From the NCBI GenBank assembly GCA_964584125.1, contig CAZOYP010000043.1, forward strand, positions 1 through 22,587: 22,587 nt of DNA, given 5' to 3'. The DNA is from Nitromaritima sp964584125. GTDB taxonomy: Bacteria > Nitrospinota > Nitrospinia > Nitrospinales > VA-1. The position numbers and the translations under genes were made by a program. Positions 6,297 through 14,827 of the stretch are shown here, one piece after another (the stretch's first letter is position 1; the number at the start of each line of letters is the position of its first letter). The notes beneath the pieces are model-generated. The model worked only from the letters and a program-made list of their open reading frames with translations, did not search any database and was not told the origin of the DNA.

Positions 6297-7232
6297 ATGT
6301 CTAGGCAACATGAATCAGTATTAGGAAGGGAGGTTGTCAACAGTCTTAACCTTAGGGGGAAAAGCTTGATAGTCGATGGGACCTTAGGAGACGGTGGTCA
6401 CTCAGAGTTGATATTGAAAAACACAATAGGTGTCCGCGTTTTAGGGATAGACCGAGATATCGAGGCAATTGAGCGTGCAGAGAAAAGGTTAGCTTCTTTT
6501 AAGGATAGAGTTACTTTGGTTCACGGAAATTTTAGCGACATCAAAATTATCTTAAAAAAAAATGGCGTAAGGAATATTGATGGAATATTACTTGATCTAG
6601 GTATTTCTTCCCCCCAGTTGGATTCGGCCAAGCGAGGATTTAGCTTTATGCGCAACGGACCCTTAGATATGAGAATGGACTCTTCGCAAAAAACAACAGC
6701 GGCTGACCTTTTGGCTGGGCTGTCTGATGAGAAACTGATCTCGGTAATAAGGGAATATGGAGAAGAGCGATTCTCGAAAAGAATCGTAAGGGCGATTCGA
6801 CAAGAGCAAATAAAAGGCGCTATTAAGACAACACTTCAATTGTCAGATATTATTTTTAGAGTGGCGCGTGCTTCTAAACAAACAAAAATTCATCCAGCTA
6901 CTCGCACTTTTCAGGCTTTGCGTATTGCTGTTAATGGTGAGCTTGATCATATAAAAAAAGCGCTACTAGAGTCTGTCGATGTTTTGCGAGAGTCAGCTCG
7001 GATTGTGGTTGTTTCTTTTCATTCCCTAGAAGATCGAATTGTAAAGAATTTTTTCCAACTTGAGGGGAAAGGATGTATTTGCCCTCCTAAAATTCCAATA
7101 TGCTCGTGTGGGCAGAAGCCGAGGCTAAAAATAATTACACGAAAACCAATTACTCCCAAGGTTGAGGAGGTGCAGTTTAATTCTCGTGCTTCAAGCGCTA
7201 AATTAAGAGTAGCGGAAAGGGTTTATGTTTAA
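6297..7232 (+). CDS. rsmH: RsmH, 16S rRNA m4C1402 methyltransferase
   Basis: A 311-residue S-adenosylmethionine-dependent methyltransferase (formerly MraW), the normal family length. It methylates N4 of C1402 in the ribosomal P site. Motifs: the SAM-binding loop VDGTLGDGGHS (residues 26-36), GIDRD (50-54), ILLDLGISSPQLD (97-109), RGFSFMRNGPLDMRMD (113-128), HPATRTFQALRIAVN and SFHSLEDRIVKNFF. The C-terminal segment has a Cys cluster (GCICPPKIPICSCG) and the conserved RKPITP ending. It starts with MSRQHESVL, close to the usual H.PVL opening. Its end overlaps ftsL by 8 bases, the usual arrangement in dcw clusters. Confidence 0.97.
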   Translation: MSRQHESVLGREVVNSLNLRGKSLIVDGTLGDGGHSELILKNTIGVRVLGIDRDIEAIERAEKRLASFKDRVTLVHGNFSDIKIILKKNGVRNIDGILLDLGISSPQLDSAKRGFSFMRNGPLDMRMDSSQKTTAADLLAGLSDEKLISVIREYGEERFSKRIVRAIRQEQIKGAIKTTLQLSDIIFRVARASKQTKIHPATRTFQALRIAVNGELDHIKKALLESVDVLRESARIVVVSFHSLEDRIVKNFFQLEGKGCICPPKIPICSCGQKPRLKIITRKPITPKVEEVQFNSRASSAKLRVAERVYV

Positions 7233-7545
7233 GTGGTTGAAAAAAACAAAAAAAATGCAATTTCATATGGCTACGAGAGAGTATCGTATGATTTTAGTGG
7301 CTATTTCAGGCTTGGTAATAGTAGCGATGGCTTTTGTCTGGTGTAATATTCGCTTAGTTGGCTTGGCATACCAATATCAAATTCTTGATAAAGCTCATAG
7401 AAGCTTAATTCGTGAAAATCATCTCCTTCGTGTAGAGCGGGAAAGTTTGCAATCGCTAGACCGAATTCAAAGATTGGCAAAAAGCAAAGTTGGACTTAGG
7501 GAGCCAGAAAGAGGTCAAATTATAACTGTCTTTTTGAAAAATTAG
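7225..7545 (+). CDS. ftsL: FtsL, divisome membrane protein
   Basis: A 106-residue bitopic protein with a basic cytoplasmic start (KWLKKTKK), one membrane helix (about residues 23-45) and a periplasmic coiled coil (about 50-85, LDKAHRSLIRENHLLRVERE) with leucines spaced as in a zipper. The end, IQRLAKSKVGLREPERGQII, is the usual FtsL conclusion (A.…GL..P...Q...V). FtsL forms a complex with FtsQ and FtsB and helps activate FtsW-FtsI. GGAAAGGG just before the ATG serves as a ribosome binding site. Similarity is low across the family, but size, topology and position between rsmH and ftsI make the call firm. Confidence 0.9.
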   Translation: MFKWLKKTKKMQFHMATREYRMILVAISGLVIVAMAFVWCNIRLVGLAYQYQILDKAHRSLIRENHLLRVERESLQSLDRIQRLAKSKVGLREPERGQIITVFLKN

Positions 7546-7548
7546 ATC

Positions 7549-9294
7549 ATGGGGCGTAAAAAAGAAAAAATACCGAACTTTAATCGAGGCTCTCTTAAAG
7601 TGAGGCTAATTCTGGTCTCGGTTCTTTTTGCATTGTTCGGTTCAGGGCTTGTGGGGAGGCTATTTTTTCTTCAGGTTATAAAAAATGAAGATCTTGTTTC
7701 TCGTTCTAAGCAACAGCATCAGATGACTGTGAGTGTGAATTACGGGCGAGGCTTTATATATGACCGAAATATGAATGAATTAGCTGCTAATATTAAAGTC
7801 GAATCTGTTTATGCAACGCCACAAGACATTAAAAATAAAAAAAAGACAGCTTTATTATTAGCAAAAATTTTAAAGCTAGATGAAAGAATAATCTTAAAAA
7901 AAATAAGCTCAAAGCGTAGTTTTGCTTGGATTAAGCGCAGAATTTCTCCCGCTGAGATTTCTCAGTTGAGGAGAGATTTGCCTTTTGGGGTTAATTTTAT
8001 TTCAGAGGATAAGCGCTTTTTCCCAAAGCGAGAGTTGGCTTCGGGGCTTATAGGATTTACGGGAATAGACAACCAGGGTTTGGCTGGAATCGAGCATCAA
8101 TATGATGCCACGCTAAAAGGAGATATTGTTAAAACAGTAATTAAAAAAGATGCTCGGGGAAAACTTGTGCAATTCAACGGGAAGGTTGATGGGCGGGATG
8201 CGGAAGGTCGAGGTATAGTTTTAGCTATTGATGAGGTAATTCAGTTTTTTACTGAGCATCATTTAAGTAAGCAAGTTAAAAAATATCAAGCTAAGTCAGG
8301 TGTAGCTATTGTTATGAATCCAAGTACAGGCGAGGTGTATGCGATTGCAAATGTGCCTCAGTACAACCCCAATAATTATTCTTCTTATAAACCAAGAAGG
8401 TGGATTAACCGGGCGGTTTCAAACTCATATGAGCCTGGGTCAATCTTTAAGCCTATTTTAGCTGCTGCCGCTATTGATGCAGGAGTAGCTATGCCTCATG
8501 ATATTTTTTTCTGTGAAGATGGAAAGTTCTCTATCAAAGGTAAAAGTATAGGGGAGGCTGCTAATCATAAGTTTGGATGGTTAACCTTGCAGGATATTAT
8601 CGCCAAGTCTAGTAATATTGGTTCCGTTAAGGTCGCTCAACAGCTTGGAGAAAAAGCTTTTTACGAATATATTAGAAAGTTTGGCTTTGGTCAAAAAACG
8701 GGAGTAGCTTTACCGGGGGAGGCTACGGGGCTATTTAAGGAATTAGAGGCTTGGGATGAAAGGTCTTTGGCATCGATTTCATTTGGCCAAGAAATTAGCA
8801 CAACACCACTTCAAATGATAAATGCTATTAGCGTGATTGCTAATGGGGGAGTCCTTATGGTCCCACACGTGACACATGAAGTTATAAAACAAGGTCGTGC
8901 GATAAAAAGCTTCAGGCCTAAAACTGTTCGGAGAGTTGTTTCGACTCAAACCAGCAGGCAGATGGTAGATATTCTTAAACGCTCTGTTAAAACGGGAACA
9001 GGAGGAGAGGCTGCTATTAAAGGCTATGAGGTTGCGGGTAAAACGGGCACTGCTCAAAAATATGATCGTAAAACAGGTAGTTATTCAAAAACAGCCTATG
9101 TTTCATCTTTTGTTGGGTTTGTTCCTGCTGACGCTGCAAAAATTGCTATTTTGGTTATGATTGATGAGCCTAAGGGCATCCATTGGGGTGGTTCGGTTGC
9201 TGGGCCGGTTTTTAAAGATATTGGAAGAGAAACTTTGCGTTATCTAAATGTCCCATCAGATGACCAGCAGGTTTATATTTTGGATCGAGCGTAA
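7549..9294 (+). CDS. ftsI: FtsI (PBP3), septal peptidoglycan transpeptidase
   Basis: A 581-residue class B penicillin-binding protein that cross-links septal peptidoglycan together with FtsW. A cytoplasmic basic start precedes one membrane helix (about residues 19-42). The PBP dimerisation domain follows (about 55-215, with GRGFIYDRN and FPKRELASGLIGFTGIDNQG), then the transpeptidase domain (about 245-570). The catalytic motifs are all present: SIFK with Ser298, SSN (354-356) and KTG (498-500) in VAGKTGTAQ. No PASTA repeat follows, although some relatives have one. The gene starts 3 bases after ftsL and its stop shares one base with the first possible murE start. Confidence 0.96.
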   Translation: MGRKKEKIPNFNRGSLKVRLILVSVLFALFGSGLVGRLFFLQVIKNEDLVSRSKQQHQMTVSVNYGRGFIYDRNMNELAANIKVESVYATPQDIKNKKKTALLLAKILKLDERIILKKISSKRSFAWIKRRISPAEISQLRRDLPFGVNFISEDKRFFPKRELASGLIGFTGIDNQGLAGIEHQYDATLKGDIVKTVIKKDARGKLVQFNGKVDGRDAEGRGIVLAIDEVIQFFTEHHLSKQVKKYQAKSGVAIVMNPSTGEVYAIANVPQYNPNNYSSYKPRRWINRAVSNSYEPGSIFKPILAAAAIDAGVAMPHDIFFCEDGKFSIKGKSIGEAANHKFGWLTLQDIIAKSSNIGSVKVAQQLGEKAFYEYIRKFGFGQKTGVALPGEATGLFKELEAWDERSLASISFGQEISTTPLQMINAISVIANGGVLMVPHVTHEVIKQGRAIKSFRPKTVRRVVSTQTSRQMVDILKRSVKTGTGGEAAIKGYEVAGKTGTAQKYDRKTGSYSKTAYVSSFVGFVPADAAKIAILVMIDEPKGIHWGGSVAGPVFKDIGRETLRYLNVPSDDQQVYILDRA

Positions 9295-10880
9295 TGAGGT
9301 GTTTTGAGATCGAGCGAAGATCTGACTTTTTTAAACCAGCTAAGATGGATTTAAACTTCATAAAAAATACTTATAAAATGAACAATGGGTTAAGCCAAAA
9401 CCTATCAACTTTGATTCAGGGGTTTCCTGTGAAGAATATCCAAGGGGCTTTAAGTCGAGAGATTTCTTCGATCGCTTTTGACTCTCGTGAGGTTAAAGAC
9501 GGGAGTCTTTTTATTGCTATTCAAGGATTTAAATATGATGGTTGCAGGTTCATTGGCGACGCTATAAATCGAGGAGCATCAGCATTTATTACGCAAATGC
9601 CTATTGAGGGATTGTCAGGTTTAAACCTAAACCAAGATGAAGTAACGGCAATTTGTGTAGAAGATTGTAGAGGTGCTCTGGCTTGGGTTGGCGCAGAGTA
9701 TTATGGTCGGCCATCTGAACTAATGGATGTCTATGGAATTACAGGAACAAACGGAAAAACAACAGTAACGTATATTTTAGATTCAATCTATAAGATTGAA
9801 AATAAGAAGTCGGGAATTATAGGAACTATTCACTACTATAATGGCGATACCAATCTTACTTCATCAATAACCACCCCTGAGTCTTTGGATATAAACCGAA
9901 TGCTTTATGAAATGGCTAATCAAAGTATTGGCCAGTGTTTTCTTGAAGTTTCGTCCCATTCTCTTGCTCTGAAAAGAGTTTGCGGAATGAATTTTTCCGT
10001 CGGCATATTCACCAACTTAAGTCGTGATCATCTAGATTTTCATGGGTCCATCGAAAACTATAAGGATACTAAGAAGAGATTGTTTCGGGATAACCGCGTG
10101 GAAAAAGTAGTGGTTAATGTGGATGATTTGGTGGGCCGAGAGATTGCTGGTGAATTTTCAAAAAATTTATTAACTGTGGGTATTAATAAAAATGCGGATG
10201 TAATGGCAGAAAATTGCAGCTTATTTGAGAATGGTAGTTGCTTTGAGCTAAAAACCCCACTTGGGTCCTGTGAGATTAAAACTAACTTACTCGGGCTTCA
10301 CAATATATACAACCTTATGTCGGCAGCAACTGGAGCTCTTCACCAAGGTCTTTCATTAGATCAGATTGCTCAGGGATTGCAGTCGGTTGATTTTATTCCC
10401 GGTCGATTTGAAAGGGTTCCTTGCGATGAAGACTTTTCCATTATTGTCGATTACGCACATACTGCAGATGCTCTTCGTAATGTTCTTCGCGCGGCTAAAG
10501 CATTTACATCGGGTCGAGTCATTACTGTCTTTGGGTGCGGAGGAGATCGTGATCGAGGTAAACGGAAAGAAATGGGGTGCGCAGCAATAGAGGGAAGTGA
10601 GTTTTCTGTGATTACTTCAGATAATCCTCGAACAGAAGACCCGCAAAAAATTATAGATGGAATTCTTGAAGGTATTCCTTCTTCAGCTTGTGAGGGTAAA
10701 GATTACGAAGTTATCGTTGATAGAAAAGAGGCGATTGGGTTTGCTGTTAAGAAGGCTCGATCTGGTGATTTGATAATGATAGCTGGTAAAGGGCACGAAA
10801 ACTACCAGGTTTTAAAAGCTGGTTCGATTTACTTTGATGATCGAGAGATCGCTGAAGATGCGCTAAGGGGAGTTTTGTAA
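9294..10880 (+). CDS. murE: MurE, UDP-MurNAc-L-Ala-D-Glu:meso-DAP ligase
   Basis: A Mur ligase of 528 residues from the ATG that overlaps the ftsI stop. It adds the third amino acid to the peptidoglycan stem peptide in the cytoplasm. Motifs: the N-terminal UDP-binding part (IAFDSREVKDGSLFIAIQGF, about 60-79), ATP-binding loop GTNGKTT (about 151-157), TTPESLDIN (193-201), FLEVSSHSL (216-224), NLSRDHLDFHG, IVDYAHTADAL and DNPR (443-446). DNPR is the signature of meso-diaminopimelate specificity. The first 30 or so residues are not typical for the family. Internal ATGs at 9345 and 9378 would give the usual N-terminus but lack ribosome binding sites, while GGATCGAG precedes 9294. Confidence 0.95.
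   Translation: MRCFEIERRSDFFKPAKMDLNFIKNTYKMNNGLSQNLSTLIQGFPVKNIQGALSREISSIAFDSREVKDGSLFIAIQGFKYDGCRFIGDAINRGASAFITQMPIEGLSGLNLNQDEVTAICVEDCRGALAWVGAEYYGRPSELMDVYGITGTNGKTTVTYILDSIYKIENKKSGIIGTIHYYNGDTNLTSSITTPESLDINRMLYEMANQSIGQCFLEVSSHSLALKRVCGMNFSVGIFTNLSRDHLDFHGSIENYKDTKKRLFRDNRVEKVVVNVDDLVGREIAGEFSKNLLTVGINKNADVMAENCSLFENGSCFELKTPLGSCEIKTNLLGLHNIYNLMSAATGALHQGLSLDQIAQGLQSVDFIPGRFERVPCDEDFSIIVDYAHTADALRNVLRAAKAFTSGRVITVFGCGGDRDRGKRKEMGCAAIEGSEFSVITSDNPRTEDPQKIIDGILEGIPSSACEGKDYEVIVDRKEAIGFAVKKARSGDLIMIAGKGHENYQVLKAGSIYFDDREIAEDALRGVL
10865..10872 (+). promoter_or_regulatory. Ribosome binding site deciding the GTG start of murF
   Basis: AAGGGGAG lies inside the last codons of murE. The spacing is 9 bases to GTG at 10882 and 18 bases to the in-frame ATG at 10891, which favours the GTG. 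Confidence 0.6.
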
Positions 10881-10881
10881 A

Positions 10882-12267
10882 GTGATCGAAATGAAGGTTG
10901 AGGAATGTTTGAAAGCTATTGACGGAGAAATCGTTATTGGGTCTGGAGAAAAAATTTTCCGGGGTGTGTCTATAGATTCGAGAACTATTAAGAAAGGCGA
11001 ATTATTCGTTTGTATCAACGGAGATAGGTTTGACGGCCATAACTATATTGAAGAAGCCCGAAATAAAAAAGCGGCTGCAATAATTCTTTCTGATCGAAGT
11101 GGCGTGGTTTCTGGAAAGGGCGAGGCCCCTTTGATTGTGCGCGTTAAAGATACCCTAAAAGCGCTGCAGGAATTGGCTCGGTTTTATAGAAAACAAATAC
11201 CGGTAAAGGTTATCGGTATAACTGGAACTAATGGCAAGTCTACAACGAAGGAAATGACTGCTGCAATAATGGAAACAAAATTTAAAACAATTAAAACAGA
11301 AGGTAACTTAAATAATCATATTGGGCTACCTCTTAATCTTTTTAATCTTTCTAGAGGCGATGAGATTGCTGTTTTGGAAATGGGTATGAGTGCAACAGGT
11401 GAGATCAAACGTCTTGCTGAAATAGCGAAACCAGAAATAGGAGTAGTTACTAATATCTCCGAGGGTCACCTGGTTCATTTAAAAACTTTGAAAAAAGTTC
11501 AGGAAGCTAAGGGGGAGCTTTTCGATTCGTTAAGTGAGAAGGGGACGGCAATAGTTAATGCCGATGATCCTTTAGTTTTAGAATTGGCAGAATCTATAAA
11601 AGCTAAAGTGATGACATATGGTATTTACAATAAAGCCGATATTAAAGCAGAAGAAATTCTTCCAATGGGCCGGGGAGGTTTCAAGTTGGACGTTCGATTT
11701 TTTGATAAAAATATTCCAATGCCTATCCCGTTCTTAGGCGAATGTAATATTTATAACGCTCTAGCTGCTATGGCTGCTAGCTGGTCTTTTGGGGTTGCTC
11801 CAGAGGACATTAAGCATGGAATAATGAATGCGAAGCTGTTGGCCAATAGGTTTGAGGTTATTGAGTGTGAAGGGGTAGTACTTGTTAACGATTCTTATAA
11901 TGCTAACCCAAGGTCAATGAAGGAAGCCTTAAAAGTCCTAACTAACTATAAATGCAAGGGCCGTCGCTTTTTTATCGTCGGAGACATGCTTGAGCTTGGA
12001 GATCTCGCAGAGTCTGCGCATAAGAGTCTAGGGGAAGATGTTGCGAGGTATTCAATAGACTATCTAGTTGCTGTTGGTGAGCTTTCAGTTCACGTTGCCC
12101 AAAGTGCTGTGGCCGCTGGTATGAATAAAAAGAATACTGCAACGGTTTTGGGGCATGAGTGTGCAGTGGCATTTATAAAAAAACATTCGCGACCCGGTGA
12201 CTGCCTTTTAGTGAAAGGGTCGCGCGGATCAAAGATGGAAGAAATTATTAGGCTGTTGGTTGCTTGA
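10882..12267 (+). CDS. murF: MurF, UDP-MurNAc-tripeptide:D-Ala-D-Ala ligase
   Basis: A 461-residue Mur ligase, the normal MurF length. It adds D-Ala-D-Ala to UDP-MurNAc-tripeptide. Motifs: GVSIDSRTIKKGELFVCING near the N-terminus, ATP-binding loop GTNGKST (about 115-121), EGNLNNHIGLPL, VLEMGMSATGEI, TNISEGHLVHL, NDSYNANPRSMKEAL and GDMLELG. All are typical of MurF. The start is GTG at 10882, supported by AAGGGGAG at 10865-10872, about 9 bases upstream. The ATG at 10891 would be too far from it. The gene begins one base after the murE stop, so the two are probably coupled. Confidence 0.96.
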   Translation: MIEMKVEECLKAIDGEIVIGSGEKIFRGVSIDSRTIKKGELFVCINGDRFDGHNYIEEARNKKAAAIILSDRSGVVSGKGEAPLIVRVKDTLKALQELARFYRKQIPVKVIGITGTNGKSTTKEMTAAIMETKFKTIKTEGNLNNHIGLPLNLFNLSRGDEIAVLEMGMSATGEIKRLAEIAKPEIGVVTNISEGHLVHLKTLKKVQEAKGELFDSLSEKGTAIVNADDPLVLELAESIKAKVMTYGIYNKADIKAEEILPMGRGGFKLDVRFFDKNIPMPIPFLGECNIYNALAAMAASWSFGVAPEDIKHGIMNAKLLANRFEVIECEGVVLVNDSYNANPRSMKEALKVLTNYKCKGRRFFIVGDMLELGDLAESAHKSLGEDVARYSIDYLVAVGELSVHVAQSAVAAGMNKKNTATVLGHECAVAFIKKHSRPGDCLLVKGSRGSKMEEIIRLLVA

Positions 12268-12302
12268 CAAATTGGATAAAAATTAAAAGGATTATCTGAA
12301 TT

Positions 12303-13388
12303 ATGCTGTATCACATTTTCTATCCGCTGAGCTCTGATTATTCATTTTTGAATGTATTTCGATACATAACCTTTCGGTCTGCTTATTCAGGAATTACAGC
12401 GTTGATATTTTGCATGCTTATGGGGGGCATGATGATCCGCATGCTTAGAGTATTTCAGGTGGGAGAAAAAATTCGTGATGATGGGCCTCAGAGTCATGCT
12501 GCTAAATCGGGGACTCCTACTATGGGGGGGCTACTTATTCTATCTGCCTTAATTGCTTCTACTCTTCTTTGGGCGAACCTGACAAACCCTTATATTTGGC
12601 TTGTTCTTGGAGCTACCATCGGCTTTGGTCTGATAGGGTTTGTAGACGATTTTATGAAATTAAAAAAAGATGAGGGCATGACAGCCAGGCTAAAGTTGAT
12701 CCTGCAAATTCTATTGAGTTTAGCTATAGGTATCTACTTGATTTATTTTGATCCTAGCCGAGGCGAATACACAACTCGTTTACACATTCCTTTCTTTAAA
12801 GAGCTTCAACCGGATCTTGGAGCTTGGTATCTTTTGCTGGTTGTCGTTACGATTGTAGGTACATCTAATGCAGTTAATTTAACAGACGGTCTTGATGGTC
12901 TCGCGATTGGGCCAATCATTATAGCTACAATTACCTACACGATAATTCTTTATCTTTGTGGGCACTTTAAGTTTGCTGAATATCTTCAAATTCAATATAT
13001 CAAAGATGTGGGAGAGATAGCCGTGTTTAGTTCAGCTGTAATAGGCGCCAGCCTAGGTTTTCTCTGGTTTAATTCCTATCCAGCTCAAATATTTATGGGA
13101 GATGTAGGGTCTTTGTCATTGGGTGGGCTTTTAGGAACAATTGCAGTTATTGCAAAACACGAGCTCCTTCTTTTGTTGGTAGGTGGAATATTTGTAATAG
13201 AGGCTCTGTCTGTAATTATCCAAGTAGCATATTTTAAATATACCGGTGGAAAACGATTTTTTAAAATGGCTCCGTTGCATCATCATTTTGAGCATTCTGG
13301 CTGGGCAGAGCCTAAGGTGATTGTTCGTTTTTGGATAATTGCCGTAGTTCTAGCAATGATTAGCCTGAGCACATTAAAACTAAGGTAA
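12303..13388 (+). CDS. mraY: MraY, phospho-MurNAc-pentapeptide transferase
   Basis: A 361-residue polytopic membrane enzyme with about ten helices, the normal MraY length (about 360). It transfers phospho-MurNAc-pentapeptide to undecaprenyl phosphate, forming lipid I on the cytoplasmic face. Conserved elements: KSGTPTMGGLLIL, GFVDDFMKLKK with the Asp pair, SNAVNLTDGLDGLA with the catalytic-site Asp residues, FMGDVGSLSLGG and the MAPLHHHFE loop. The first 12 or so residues (MLYHIFYPLSSD) fit other MraY starts. AAAAGGA (12285-12291) about 11 bases upstream is the probable ribosome binding site. The gene follows murF after 35 bases and precedes murD by 2. Confidence 0.97.
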   Translation: MLYHIFYPLSSDYSFLNVFRYITFRSAYSGITALIFCMLMGGMMIRMLRVFQVGEKIRDDGPQSHAAKSGTPTMGGLLILSALIASTLLWANLTNPYIWLVLGATIGFGLIGFVDDFMKLKKDEGMTARLKLILQILLSLAIGIYLIYFDPSRGEYTTRLHIPFFKELQPDLGAWYLLLVVVTIVGTSNAVNLTDGLDGLAIGPIIIATITYTIILYLCGHFKFAEYLQIQYIKDVGEIAVFSSAVIGASLGFLWFNSYPAQIFMGDVGSLSLGGLLGTIAVIAKHELLLLLVGGIFVIEALSVIIQVAYFKYTGGKRFFKMAPLHHHFEHSGWAEPKVIVRFWIIAVVLAMISLSTLKLR

Positions 13389-13390
13389 TA

Positions 13391-14725
13391 ATGCTACTAG
13401 CAAATAAAAATATAACAGTTGTGGGGATGGGGCTTACAGGGGTAGCAACGGCAAACTTTCTAATCTCCCAAAAAGCTTGTGTCACTCTTATTGATTCCAA
13501 GCCGCGGGTCATGCTTGAAAAAAATATTCAATCATTAAACCCAGCATCGCGAAAAATTTTCAAGTGCTTAGAAATTCCTATGCCTTCTGACTTAATAGTG
13601 CTTAGCCCAGGGGTAGATATTAATGCTTCATTTTTAGAAAAAGCCCGGGAGCAAGGTATCCAAATAATCAGTGAGATTGAACTTGCCTCACGTTTTGCTC
13701 GAGCACCTATCATTGCTGTGACTGGTACAAACGGAAAGTCTACTGTAACAACTCTTATAGGAGATATCCTAAGGCAAGCGGGTAAGAAAATTGCTATAGG
13801 GGGAAATTTGGGCACGCCCTTTATCGACCTTCTTAAATTGCAGCCGGTTGATTATTTTGTCTTAGAAGTGTCAACTTTTCAGTTAGAGGGTGTTAAAACT
13901 TTTCGCCCTAATATCGCGATAATTCTTAATATTACTCCAGACCACCTAGATCGCCATAAAAAATTTGAAGAATACTCAGATCTCAAGGGAAGGATTTCTG
14001 CTTTTCAGACAGAAGAGGACACGCTGATTCTTAATAAGGATGATGAACATGCGCTGAAACAGGGAATACATAGTGAGGCAAGAAAAGTTTTTTTTAGTCT
14101 TTCGGAAAGGGTTACCGCAGGAGTATTTCTAGAGAAAAATTTAATCACCACCTGTTTTGATGGAAGTAAAAAACACTTTCTCTCTTTAGATGAGTTAAAA
14201 CCACCAATAAAATTTCAAATTGACAACTTTTTGGGTGCCATAGCTGCAACAACTATCCTCAATGTAGGGAGAGATGAGATTGTTAGTGCTGCAATTAACT
14301 TTAAAGGTTTGGATCACAGGATCGAATGGGTTAGGACGATTCGCGGAATAGATTTTATAAATGACTCAAAGGGAACCAATGTGGGAGCTTTACGTAAGTC
14401 ATTGGAGAATTTCTCGCGACCAATTATTTTAATTGCAGGTGGTAAAGATAAGGGTGGAGATTTTCAAATTTTAAAAACATTGTTCAAGAATAAGGTTAAA
14501 CATTTGGTGCTTATGGGAGAAACGAAAAATAAGCTTAGAGAAATTCTAAATGGGTCATTTAGTTATGAAGATGCAGAGAATATGGAAGATGCTGTTAAGC
14601 GAGCTATGAAGAAAGCAATAGCAGGAGATGTTGTGCTGCTCTCCCCAGGGTGTTCTAGCTTCGATATGTTTGAGAGCTTTGTGGAGCGTGGAGACCAGTT
14701 TAAGAAAATCGTTGGTCAGCTTTAA
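13391..14725 (+). CDS. murD: MurD, UDP-MurNAc-L-Ala:D-Glu ligase
   Basis: A 444-residue Mur ligase, the normal MurD length. It adds D-glutamate to UDP-MurNAc-L-alanine in the cytoplasm. The N-terminal Rossmann-like domain starts ITVVGMGLTGVATANFL. The ATP-binding loop is TGTNGKST (about 111-118). GGNLGTPF, LEVSTFQLEG, LNITPDHLDRH, GLDHRIEWV, NDSKGTN, AGGKDKGGDF and LLSPGCSSFDMF follow in the expected order. TAAGGT just upstream acts as the ribosome binding site. The gene is followed by about 100 non-coding AT-rich bases before ftsW, the largest gap between dcw genes here. Confidence 0.97.
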   Translation: MLLANKNITVVGMGLTGVATANFLISQKACVTLIDSKPRVMLEKNIQSLNPASRKIFKCLEIPMPSDLIVLSPGVDINASFLEKAREQGIQIISEIELASRFARAPIIAVTGTNGKSTVTTLIGDILRQAGKKIAIGGNLGTPFIDLLKLQPVDYFVLEVSTFQLEGVKTFRPNIAIILNITPDHLDRHKKFEEYSDLKGRISAFQTEEDTLILNKDDEHALKQGIHSEARKVFFSLSERVTAGVFLEKNLITTCFDGSKKHFLSLDELKPPIKFQIDNFLGAIAATTILNVGRDEIVSAAINFKGLDHRIEWVRTIRGIDFINDSKGTNVGALRKSLENFSRPIILIAGGKDKGGDFQILKTLFKNKVKHLVLMGETKNKLREILNGSFSYEDAENMEDAVKRAMKKAIAGDVVLLSPGCSSFDMFESFVERGDQFKKIVGQL

Positions 14726-14817
14726 GAGAAAATAATTTTTTAATTTGATTAAAGCTATTTGAAATTTTTTTCTCTGTTTTTTTAGGCTAGAAGTTTTTAG
14801 AAAATAGAAATTTTTTT

Positions 14818-14824
14818 GGGGGGG
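14818..14824 (+). promoter_or_regulatory. Homopolymer G7 ribosome binding site of ftsW
   Basis: A run of seven T followed by seven G sits directly before the TTG start chosen for ftsW. The G run is the only Shine-Dalgarno-like sequence here. Its length sets the spacing to the start codon, so slippage would alter translation efficiency. Confidence 0.45.
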
Positions 14825-14827
14825 AAT

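Noticed and set aside
12264..12292. Internal promoter before mraY (TTGACA at 12264-12269)
   Set aside because: The -35 is perfect, but at 16-18 bases only AAAGGA, AAGGAT or AGGATT is available as a -10. AAAAGGA there is better explained as the mraY ribosome binding site.
14726..14817. Terminator between murD and ftsW
   Set aside because: T-rich stretches are present, but no stable GC-containing stem precedes them. Read-through within the dcw operon is expected.
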